NCBI GenBank assembly: GCA_015501595.1
Contig: JADNRX010000108.1
Span: forward strand, 1 to 64,000
Length of the DNA: 64,000 bases
Source: Hymenopellis radicata
Lineage: Eukaryota > Basidiomycota > Agaricomycetes > Agaricales > Physalacriaceae
Direction: 5' to 3'
In this document: positions 1 through 9,277 of the stretch, one piece after another
How the letters are laid out: each line of letters starts with the position of its first letter
Numbering within the stretch: the stretch's first letter is position 1
Notes under the pieces: model-generated
Seen by the model: the letters and a program-made list of their open reading frames with translations, nothing else
What the model was told of the DNA's origin: nothing
The model's database searches: none
Translations under genes and position numbers: made by a program

Positions 1-2
1 AC

Positions 3-110
3 CCAGAAGACTTGGTGTCTGCCACACGCCATCCGATTCTCGTCTTGGACGACGTGCTCTCGTTCTTGGACGTGCTACGAGGAATCATTCCACTTTTGGA
101 GGACCTTTGA
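3..110 (+). CDS. Possible 3' terminal exon of a gene entering from the left
   Basis: An open frame runs from the window edge to a TGA at 108-110 and reads as plausible protein, including the stretch HPILVLDDVLSFLDVL. Its codon use and the hydrophobic, acidic alternation look coding, but only 35 residues are visible and I do not recognise the family. The remaining gene, if real, lies outside the window. Confidence 0.3.
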   Translation, partial: PEDLVSATRHPILVLDDVLSFLDVLRGIIPLLEDL

Positions 111-1239
111 CTGCACAGTGTGATAGACCTAGTGGGAGTGCTTCGAGTTTGTTTGGTGCGTTGCTTTAATCAATACTGTATACTATTAACTCATTGTACA
201 AGCAGGTTACACTACGAACTGTGCCCGAGGACGACGTACTCACGACGGGCGAAGCACCATTGGTGGCACTCCAGAATCACCGGAAACGCAGGCCATCGCC
301 CCACTTCAGTTCCATTAATGGACAGGTTCAATTATACCTCGGCGCCTCCCTTGTGGAAGGCTCAAGCATCGAACTCAGTAAGCCTAGATCCCGTCTCCAC
401 CTGCTGAACGCTAAATGAAGGCAGTCTCATTTACTGCGGACCTTTCTATGGCGGTCCCTTCAGTCTTTTTTTGGAGCTGTCGGGGCTGGAGGTTAACGCT
501 GCACGTCTACTCGCCCACTCTCAACGCTGTACAGCGGTGTCAGTCCGGGGGACCCACTCGTGGATAGCACTCTGATCGGCCCTTTGCATACGAAGAACCC
601 CATACACAACTACAGCAACACAGTAGAGCATCTTCGGTCAATTGGCGCATTCAGTTGTCCCATTCGCTACTTTCATCAGTAAACACGCTTGCTGCCCGTC
701 AACGCTGGCCGTTACACCGACACCAATCCTTTAGCCTGCTCGTATCGTGCAGAAGTCCGGATTCGTGGCCAATGTCTGGCCCCCTTTTGTCTTCGTGTAC
801 TTGCGGCAGGTAGAAACTAGAGGTGCGTCTCCTTTACTGCTGAGTCCGCTGTTTGATTAATGTTTCGATAGTGAGGATGTCACCTATCTTTGGCTCGTAG
901 TCTCGAAGCCCCTCTCATTCCCGACTGTAGTAGGTATTTTGTGTCAATGATAAAGTTTCAGAACTACCTCTGTTAGAGCCGTTAATAATTTCGAAGTGTC
1001 GCAAGGCTGCAGAAGGGAGCAGCGGCCTTCGCCGCTGTGCTCGCGTTGCTTGCGACTCCTTCTGCTTAGCATTGTCTATTTTGTTTGTTGACCTTCTGCT
1101 TCATTCGTCGTTGACGCTGGCAGTCTGCAAGTCTCAGTCTTTGCATCAAGTGATTAACTCATTGTGTAAGACCATTTTCCAATGTGCTAAACGCTCTAAA
1201 TGCATTACAGTCGTTATAACATCCTACGCGTCCTATTCT
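111..1239. other. No gene seen
   Basis: All frames are short and interrupted, and I found no recognisable domain, tRNA or clear repeat. It lies just downstream of the transposase-like gene on the minus strand, so part of it may be that element's 3' flank. No terminal inverted repeat was found for that element. Confidence 0.3.
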
Positions 1240-4200
1240 CTATGAACGTTCCCAAACAGAGCCACTATACCAACGCGACGGTTTGATGGCGCGCCCACTC
1301 CGGCTGACTTGAGGAAGCTCTAAAACAGCTTCCTGTGCCTCTTCGTCAGCCTCTTCACCTGTTGCCGCCTGTATTGCACTGTCATTATCACTATCGGCCA
1401 TTCCAGCTCGCTCGACCATTCCATCGTCGCTGATCGCGTACCCTGTAGGAACCTCTCCCGATTCATCAAAATCAGCAGCAACATGCAAGGGGACGTCACT
1501 GTCAAAGGCACCGTCCATCTCCTCCTCAAATGCCGCCTCCTCTAGTACACCATCCTCTCGGCTAAACTTCTTCTTAATCAATTCAGCGTGCAGGGCTTCG
1601 TGGGTCTCGGGAAGGTCACGAAGCATTTCGAGCGCCGTATCACTGGTTAAACATTCATGGGAACAGTTCAACTCGCCAACTCTGCATAGCTCGAAGGCCT
1701 ATAAACGCGCATTAGGTTCGTCTACGTCGTATACGTGTCACATACCTTACGCACGAATGCGGGATCGCTAATATCTTTCATTGCGTTGACGAGCCATCTA
1801 ACCGATCGGTTTCTGACAACCTTGACGGAAGTCTCGATGTTTGGGGAACAGTTAGGATCTGCGTCGAGTTGGGTGCTGATCTCTTCCACCAGATCACGAT
1901 GACTCGAGCGTTTGATGCTCAACTTCATCACACGTTGGATTCCAACATCAAGAGGCTGCCAGAGGCCCGTGCAGCAGCCCGGGACGAAGAGGATGATGAT
2001 GTAAGGATGGTTTGTCTTCATCCACGAGCGGAACTTCTCCGACTTGTGCACTGACCAGCAGTCAATCTTCCACAGGGAAAACTGCCGCTCCTTCTTCCCA
2101 AGCTTCTTCTTCTGAGCATCAAAGTACGGCGCGATGATGTTATCGACCAGATCATGCATCGTCTCATGTGTCGACCAGTACGTGTCGGTCTTGGAGGGAA
2201 GGAAACGGATGCCTAGTTTTTGGGCGTCGGCGTAGGAGGGTGACTTCCTGGAAGGGCAGGATCCATCTGTCTTGCCACCATAGATAGCTTGCATAGGCAA
2301 GACCTCTCCACTGGCAGAGATGGAGGGAACGAGAGTGAACGCTCGCTTCTCCTCAAGCCCAATGGTTGGAACCTGTGCGGCACCTACTTCATTCCAGGTT
2401 GTCTTGTTTCCCTGTTGATAGACAACTTGTGTCTGATCGGTGTTAACTCGAAGTTCGGCGGGAATGTTAAAGTTTCGGATGATGTAGGCCTCACGGATGA
2501 AGGCTTCTTGAAGGACCTCGTCCACATTCTCGGGAACTTTTTTCGCAGCTCGCGTCGCTCTACGCTCACTCCATCCTAAGACATTCCGGAGATACTTTCG
2601 TGCATAGCTCTCAGAGCACCGGAAAAAGCTGCCATCGGACATTTTGGTTTCGAAGAGCTGGGGTGCATGAAGATTGATATAGCTGATCATGATGGCTCGA
2701 ATAGTTGTCAACGTGAGTGCAACACCTGCTGTGCGAAGGGCGCGGAGGCGAGTGTTGATTGCGGTGATCAGCTCCGGGTGTGCGTGCTGTAGTCACATGG
2801 TATCAGCATTGATCCGAGATGGGTGTGTGAACACTTACCAAGAGTCCCGTCCTTGTATTCTCACCACCAGGTCTGCTCAGTTGCTTGACCCGCCTCAACG
2901 CTGCGGCAGTCCATGCAGACTCCCCTCTCGCCTTAGCTTTTTTATCGATCCATCTCCCCAATGTTTGCTCCTTCAAACCCGCAAAATCGACAGGATTGGC
3001 TTTCTTAAGTGCGTTCAAGATGGCTCGAGGAGACCATGGCTTACCCGCGCGCATTGCTGCGGTCTCGATCTGTGACCATAGCTGAGGTTGGAACCAGTTT
3101 GTGCGGATGGCATTTTCGTGCTCATGTACGCGTGTCCGCCCACATGGCTTCTTGTGAGCACGCTCATCTTCTTTGAATTGGCGGCATGGGCGGGAAAGCT
3201 CTGCAATCGATGGGCTGTTGCTGGAAGAATCCTTGTCTGTCTCATCGAACTCGACCAGTTCACGTTTCTGTTGTCTGGTGAGTTAATACTACTCATCGCT
3301 GATAAGATTTACTTACACGTTTGACGTTCCGGTTGGCATAGGGTTCCCAGCCATTCGCCACTTTCGCATCATGCTCCTTTTGACGCGACTTCACCTTGCG
3401 AAGACGGGCCTGCTCTCGTTGCTCTGCCATTTTACGTTGCCGAGCTGCCTCTTCACGACTACGGATGTGGCCCCGCTCACCTGCTGCCAATTCAGCATCC
3501 TTTCGATTACGTTCCATGCGCTGCTCCTTGGTTTCGGTAGTGAAGAATGTTGTGATGGATTGTGTACGGAATGTAAGTGGCTGGCGGATGGGAGGTACGG
3601 ATGGTGCTGGAGTGGAGATGGTACGCGGTTCCAGATTGTCCAACTTGTCGTCACCTAATCGCATTCCTCCAAAGAAATTCTCTTCATCATCGTCTAGGGA
3701 CTGCTCATCTGCTGATGAAGATACACCTGCCATAAGACCAAGCGATGGAAGAGGCACCACTTCGTCTGCTTGAATATGAACACGCTTCCTTATTGGGCTG
3801 GGAGTGGGTGTGGGTGTGTTTGACTGCCCTCGCATACGTTTCTGGGAGGTGCTGATTGCGGATGGGATAGAGGGTTTATCGGTATGTGACGGCAGGGGAC
3901 AAGTGAAGGTGAACTTTCCGGTTGGAAATTCATCTGTATTCATCACTGGCTCACTAGATGACAGGGACGCAGACCCATTCAACTCGTCAGACAACTGACT
4001 GTCATGGCTGTTATGCTCGAGTGACTCCGCCGTGGACACCTCCGGTCCGCTGAACGAATCAGTTGGAGGAGCATCATATACGGGAGATAATGCTTCGACT
4101 CCTTCATCGTCTGTCGAAAACTCGCTTCCAACACCAAAGAGGGATTCTTGCTTGTTATCTTCGTCATCTACAAAGTCGCGCTGTAAACAGATCAGTTTCG

Positions 4201-5003
4201 ATGCAGGACATGCTTGACTGGTGAGTTAATACCTTCGTTGTGATATTATCCGCAAATGTAATAAATTGCTGAACTCGAAGTATTGCCAGCTCGCGCACCC
4301 CATCACCCACAAGAGGCATGTTGAAGACGTAGTGCTCAAGCGCGTTCATCGCCATGAGACTGCAGTTGAAGTTGTCCTTTTGTAACGTGATATCTAGGTA
4401 TTTTGTTGTGAGTGTCCTCTTCTCTATCGATCCCTGCTGATAGAGCCATGTCCAGGCTCTCTGAAGCACCGACGGGGCGTCCTCTCCTAAGGAGTCGCCA
4501 AATAAAAATTCGCCTGTCGCTGGACTGACTCCGACAGGCACCCAATGAGGGGACCCATTGATCTTTCCCATATTTGCAACCGTCAGGACTAGGACGCCCT
4601 CCTGCAAGCTTTCGCTGATCCCTCGGAGTAGGGAATTGCATTGAAATTCGGGATCCTCACGATTTTCGTACGCCGCCAAGAGATAGTTCATGGCCTCAAC
4701 GGGCTCGAAGCGGACCATGCAGCTTTCACCTGCTTCTTCGAATGCGCGCTGCGCCAGGAGAAGGATCATACTGTTGATCTGGGAGGTGGAAAGAAAATTG
4801 TGTCCTAGAAGGCGCCAAAGATGGTGGGTGGGCTTGTCGTCGGATATCTGTTGACTAACATTCCACGGCAGCTGCGCGACATACGACAGTGCCTCTCGAA
4901 CGATCAAGCTTCGTTCGGGATGCTTCCCAGCAATATCCGCCTGTTGCTCGATGAACTCGCGTGCACGTAACCATTGTGAACGCGGACCGCGACGCAGTAG
5001 CAC
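1240..5003 (-). CDS. Ulp1-like cysteine protease fused to pogo-like DDE transposase
   Basis: Five exons join in frame across introns 4181-4232, 3268-3316, 2787-2838 and 1699-1745 (47-52 nt). Every exon is a whole number of codons, 1188 in all. The N-terminal exon looks like a C48/Ulp1 protease, with a His in SPHWVPVGV, an Asp in FLFGDSLGE and a Cys in KDNFNCSLMAMNALE. A disordered, charged coiled region follows (about 4180-3300), then a helical DNA-binding-like stretch (WSPRAILNALKKANP) and a DDE_1 core. The DDE acidic residues are visible in LRVNTDQTQVVYQQG, SLWKIDCWSVHKSEKF and GLWQPLDVGIQRVMK. The C-terminal tail is acidic. Such proteins would cut SUMO-like substrates and move DNA. The first residues are uncertain because an in-frame TAG (5013-5015) and a lack of ATG spoil the 5' end, so this copy may be inactive. 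No terminal inverted repeats were found. Confidence 0.75.
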
Positions 5004-5015
5004 CTCCTTCCACTA

Positions 5016-5285
5016 GGTAACTGTACCAAGAGGAAAGCGGGTCGCTGTAAGCCCATCTGGGGTAAGGTGGACGTAGGATACGGATTGTGCTCCACTGAGC
5101 CAGGCTTGGCGGGCATATGCAAAGACTGCGTGCACAGTGGCCTCGTCAGGAATGGGAAGGCGGAGTAATTGCGAGAGTAGGAGTGGGTTTGATGAGGGTG
5201 CTGGCTCTGAAGAGAAGAAATCGGAAGGGGAAGGGGAGGGAGAAAAATCATTGGCGGGTTGAACAGTAGGAAGTTTGTACGTCGT
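5016..5285 (-). pseudogene. 5' part of the Ulp1-DDE gene, cut off by an in-frame TAG
   Basis: The frame upstream of the TAG at 5013-5015 reads as protein continuous with the Ulp1-like exon (RLPIPDEATVHAVFAYAR, then SYVHLTPDGLTATRFPLGT). It therefore seems to be coding sequence of the same gene. It has no ATG before its own upstream stop near 5294, so either a further 5' exon is missed or the gene is 5'-truncated. The TAG is not removable by any intron I can see, since the only GT-AG pair there spans 14 nt. Confidence 0.5.
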
Positions 5286-5640
5286 AAGGCTTTATAGACT
5301 GTTATGTTTCGACAATTCCCAACGAACTACAGCAGGCATTTGTAAGGCTACGGAGGCGGCGTGGCGAACCCGTCGAGGTAGTCCTGAGGTATACCTCAGG
5401 TTTTGTCCTATCCATTCAGAGGGAATAAAGGCGCCGGGTGACATTAAGGGCTTTTGTTGGTGATTGTGGGAGGCAGTGAAACGAACAATAGCACCGATAC
5501 ACGTGTATATGGAAGCAAAATTTCTTCCAACCTGATAAGGTCTAATTGCTCTGTATCTATGCAACTACTATCTAATAAGATAGTGTAGCACCTCCACTAT
5601 TGTCATTGTGTATACGAGAGACAGGGGTTGGAAGTCTAAA
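5286..5640. other. No gene; contains an 18-bp perfect palindrome
   Basis: No open frame of interest. The sequence CCTGAGGTATACCTCAGG at 5383-5400 equals its own reverse complement. The rest is AT-rich spacer leading to a relic transposon end. Confidence 0.3.
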
Positions 5641-5758
5641 ATGGGTGTGAACCTATCTGCGGGCATGTCACATGTCCCAAACCAGTATGAACTTGGCAAT
5701 AAATAAGTTCATGAGGTCACACGTCACAAGGTGTGAACCTACGGTCGAAATAGGACAG
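5641..5758 (-). mobile_element. Relic of the TA-flanked MITE found whole at 37201-37581
   Basis: Read on the minus strand from 5758, the order of motifs follows the left end of the 37.2-kb element. It has CTGTCCTATTTCGACCGTAG against CTGTAGTATTTCGACCATAG, then a GGTTCACA block, a GTGACCTCATGAAC block and a GTTCAT...TG block. TA follows at 5759-5760. The other terminus is not recognisable, so this is a truncated or diverged copy. Confidence 0.5.
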
Positions 5759-6160
5759 TAGGATCGTGATATCCACGACTATATGCTCCACACGGATCTT
5801 GTACACTTGCGTGTACGAAAACCTAGACAACCCTTCGTTCCAATAAAGCTATCATTACAACCTGCTAGGCGAAGCGTTGAATCGTTCTGGTTAGCCGCCG
5901 TGGTACGGGTCTGTAGCATCTGTGCCGACCTTTTTAGGTTCAACGCCGGGGTCGCTAATTGTCCAAGCTAGAGCTGAAAAGTCAATGACATGATAAACTG
6001 GTGGAGGGGAACTGACAAGTTTGCTTTCGCAAGCCGACAATCTCATGCCGCCTGGGTGCCGTGCTGGTGCCGTGTAGTGCAAGGATGGTCGCGATCAGCT
6101 TGTGGATGCTCATTCCATAGCACAAGCTTTGCCCATGATGATCACGCAGGAGATATTCAA
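5759..6160. other. No gene seen
   Basis: Short frames only. The block around 5965-6010 resembles 17660-17710 (both carry AGCTAGAG...TCAAT...GATAAAC), which links it to the second eL8 fragment and suggests that both derive from the same parental 3' sequence. Confidence 0.25.
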
Positions 6161-6164
6161 AGGC

Positions 6165-6230
6165 GAAGCAGAGCGCGACGGGGCAAGAAAACGACGAGCT
6201 CGCTGGGGTCTACATCGTGCACGATGGTAG
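6165..6230 (-). pseudogene. Fragment resembling ribosomal protein eL8 (L7Ae family)
   Basis: The minus strand reads IVHDVDPSELVVFLPRRAL before a stop. This matches the RNA-binding core signature of eukaryotic eL8 (a His-Asp-Val-Asp-Pro, then Glu-Leu-Val-Val-Phe-Leu-Pro motif). Past the stop another frame gives VIIMGKACA, like the family's next Val-Ile-Lys-Gly-Lys element. Surrounding sequence is out of frame, so this is a decayed fragment and not a working gene. It is possibly a retrocopy, since no intron is visible in the short match. Ribosomal context is known for the family; the fragment assignment is inferred from the motif only. Confidence 0.5.
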
Positions 6231-6671
6231 GTTTCTTGGTCGCGTTATTGTTAGGCAGGAGGGGTAAAGAAGGACGTCGCGTCACGTCGGTTGCGCGATC
6301 GCCGAAGCGCAGACAAAAAAAGGAAGAGGATTTAGATAGGTACGTGGACAGGGAGTCAGTTTGGGCAAGCGCATTCTGTATCCCTGTCAGTTCTTTTCAT
6401 CTCTGATCAATAAATCAACGCACCACCATTCCCATCTTGTATAATAGAAATCGCGCTAGCATCCTACATCTCCAGCATTTGTCCGAGTTTTCGTTGCGCA
6501 GTCTAGGGCTGCTAGAGAGGTTGTTGAAAGGCGGGGTCGATTTAACCCAAAACAGTCTTGTGTTTGTTGGGCGCAAACACCGTCCATGGAATGTCCGGTG
6601 TACAGGCTACGCGAACTTGCGAGAGAACAGCGATGATGAATGGAGACGACATATTTTGGGAAGAGTACATG
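6231..6671. other. No gene seen
   Basis: No supported coding frame. It lies between the eL8 fragment and the inverted-end element. The plus strand has short open frames with no recognisable motif. Confidence 0.25.
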
Positions 6672-7769
6672 CTAGAACTAGTCACGTCCACGAGTGTCGG
6701 GTGTTCGCGGGTACTCGCGGGTGTACCCGCACTCAACACCCGGGTGCCGAGTGTTTACCCAAAACGGGTAGGGTGTCTTGATGGGTGTCCACCCGGGTGC
6801 GGGTGTCTGCCTCTGGGCCACGAGTACCCGGCGGCAGACACCCGGGTGGACACTCGCATTTTTGCCAATTTTTTTTCGAATTTTTTTGAGCTAAAAAACA
6901 AGCAGAAATGATGCTTTCTCGCGATGCGGCGATTCGGGCCGGAAGCCGAAGTGACGCATCAGCATGCGATCGGCCACAGTTCTCTCTCTCTCTCTACCAC
7001 CAGCCACCACGACCCACCTTGAGTCGGCGACGACGACGACAGCGGCGCTCGACTCTGGGTCGGCGTCTGCACACCAGGAGAGCGACTTTGAGTCGTCTCC
7101 ATGGAGACATATACCAACAAGGACGCGTAAGCCCCCCGAGCGGGCAGCAGACGTCGAATGACGACGACGAGGGCCATCAAGAGCCCACAGGACGATGGGA
7201 TAGGCCTCTGTCCTGCTGTAGACCAGGCTTACAGAGTGGCAGAGGCGGGATTACAACCGCGCGGTGCGTCTGCTGACGACGCCCCGTGAACAGGTGTGTT
7301 TTAATGCTTTTCTCTCTATTTTATTGCTCAATGAGCGACGACAGACTGTGACGCGAGAGTACGACGCGAGAGTACGACGCGATGAGGATGATGCATCTTC
7401 AACGACGACGCGACCGCTGCCACCTGTGCCGCCACCACAACCCTCATCACCATCCTACCACCACCATCACCACACGACACCCATCATCGCCCCACACCCA
7501 CCACCAGCCTCATGAAGAGCTGAGTGTCCCCGTGCCATTGCCCGGGGATGCTCGCTGTTCATGAATATAGGTGGGTGTACACGGGTAGACCCGCCACCCT
7601 ACTCGAGTGTCGACACACTCGTGTGTGCAAGACACTCGCGAATGGGTGTCACACTCGAGTAGAGTACTCGGGTGTCGCGCGAGTGCGGGTGTCCGGCTCA
7701 GAGCCGCGAGTGACCCGTGCCGCGAATGCGAGTGCACTCGGGTGTGCACTCGTGGACATGTCTAGCTAG
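6672..7769. mobile_element. 1.1-kb non-autonomous element with inverted ends and dense subterminal repeats
   Basis: The left end CTAGAACTAGTCACGTCCAC (continuing GAGTG) and the reverse complement of the right end, CTAGCTAGACATGTCCACGA (continuing GTG), pair as imperfect terminal inverted repeats. About 190 bp inside each end is packed with short repeats on a GGGTGTC / ACTCGNGTG theme, in both orientations (6690-6860 and 7570-7755). The middle (6900-7520) is low-complexity CT-, CGA- and CAC-rich sequence with no credible gene. This layout fits a DNA transposon with subterminal transposase-binding repeats, as in hAT-type elements. I could not see a matching target duplication. Confidence 0.55.
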
Positions 7770-7775
7770 AACACG

Positions 7776-8018
7776 TAGGAAAGCAAGTTGAAAGCATGGA
7801 ATCTTGGCATCGGAATCGCGGCCCGAAGCCGAACCCCTATTTTGACCCGTTACTGTATCCAAACTGTATTCCCCGCCACCCTCTCCCTTGTTATCGGCTG
7901 CGGATTCATTGGCGGCGCCGGAAGAGCCGAGGCCAACATCGTCCCAAATGCGTCTGTCTGCAATCTTCAATACGCACTTGAGTACGGCTACTTTCCCGAT
8001 GGCTTTTGACATTCTCAC
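7776..8018 (-). other. Unrecognised coding-like fragment abutting the element
   Basis: The minus strand is open and reads protein-like sequence (KCVLKIADRRIWDDVGLG), running up to the element boundary at 7769. The block CGGCCCGAAGCCGAA at about 7819 recurs at 23862 next to another degenerate copy, so it may be a relic of the local 906-codon family or of its neighbour. No start, stop or splice structure can be assigned. Confidence 0.25.
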
Positions 8019-8591
8019 TGTAGGGAGAATGCATATGGCTTTCTAGGACTAGATTGTTCCGATGTGCACCCTCCCCGTTTACTCTCGATGACGAACAGGC
8101 GGTGGAACGACTGCCGCCAGTGCGATCCCACCGACCACTCCTCATGTCCTCAGGCCCTCTGGGTGTCTCTTCTGAACATATAAAGGTTGTGTTACTCTTC
8201 CGTTAGTATCGGTAGGATTAACGGGCTTCGCAGGACCACTGTCTCAGCGCGGTCACGCCGGTAGTCACACCCCACCCACATTCGATGTCCTCTATAGAGC
8301 ACCGTCCCCTTTATCCCGCGCGCCTCGCCGGATCTTTTCTATACCATTGGAGTACTTCCAAGTACTCGCACTTGTAGAAGCGAGAACCAGCTCAAACTGC
8401 CTTGTCGGGTACCATCCTAATGCACTACCAAAATTTCTAGCAGGACTCATATGCTACAGCGCTCGGTAATTTAAATAAAAGCTTGTTGACGATCCTCTGC
8501 CTATGTACATCTTTACATGGGTCATTTCATACTAAATTTAATGAATTTTTAGTGGATCTTCACGGTGCAAGTATCATCTTCCGCAATAGCA
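8019..8591. other. No gene; 3' flank of the 906-codon gene, duplicated at 15.8 kb
   Basis: No coding frame. From about 8435 to the stop of the gene at 8592 the sequence is closely repeated at 15788-15958. That includes the marker ACCAAAATTTCTAGCAGGAC (8436; 15789) and the block around AAAGCTTGTTG. Confidence 0.4.
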
Positions 8592-9277
8592 CTAGTTAGA
8601 CTTCTCGACGTGAATCCCACGAATCACCGTCTGCACCTCGCTCAGTCGAAACTTCCACTCACCCTCCGCCGGTGCTTTGCCCTTTCCCTTCATCTTCTTC
8701 GTCAGCCGGTTTCCTATATCGTCCTCGCTTTCCCTTGGACGCGCGCGCGCCTTGTCCATTCGGCGAAACGAAATACCGGGCAGGGCCTCGTGCAGGCGCC
8801 TAGCTTCCTTCGCGGTAAGCCCCATGATCCCTTTCGCGTTATGCTTCCCAGTCGCATCCGGTAGGGGTAGATCCTCAGGCCATCCGGCGATCTCAAGACG
8901 ACGGTTCCTGAGCAGTTCGGGAAGAGTACACCAGGGAAGCTGGGGAGCGCCGAGGTTGGTATACTGGATAGGTATCTCATACTGGGCTGCATTGACATAT
9001 CAGTGAGTACAAATCGGACATTCGTGTGGCGGCGCGCACCGAGGAGTTTTGCAAAGTGGTCTTTCAACTTGGGGAGTATAACATCTTTGGAAAGGGCTGG
9101 TTCCCGAGGTCGGCCAGATTCTGATGGTATCTATGGTGGATCTCAGTTCTCATAGTGCCCCGATGAGAATGTGAGATTTTTACTTGAGATATGGCGAAGG
9201 CTGGAGGTACAATGACGGCTGTCGGTACCTGAAAAACGGACTGAGGAACAAGGAAAGAATGGAGAAAGCAATCTTAC
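8435..9277. repeat. Segment duplicated at 15788-16668
   Basis: This segment holds the last four exons and the 3' flank of the 906-codon gene. It is repeated in the same orientation at 15788-16668 with the same intron positions and few frame-changing differences. It is the donor-like copy, because here it is continuous with upstream exons of its own family. Confidence 0.7.

Noticed and set aside
120..418. Two overlapping plus-strand frames of 95 and 74 codons near the left edge
   Set aside because: No domain, poor codon pattern and no splice or promoter support.
7264..7515. His/Pro-rich plus-strand frame as a short secreted or metal-binding protein
   Set aside because: Low-complexity CAC/CCA repeats inside a mobile element; no signal peptide or conserved motif.
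6690..7760. CRISPR-like or satellite array
   Set aside because: The repeats are irregular, in both orientations and confined to the two ends of one element; there are no spacers of constant length.
8714..9067. Minus-strand frame of 117 codons overlapping the 906-codon gene
   Set aside because: The exon joins of the larger gene explain this sequence in another frame, and the 15.9-kb copy preserves that other frame.
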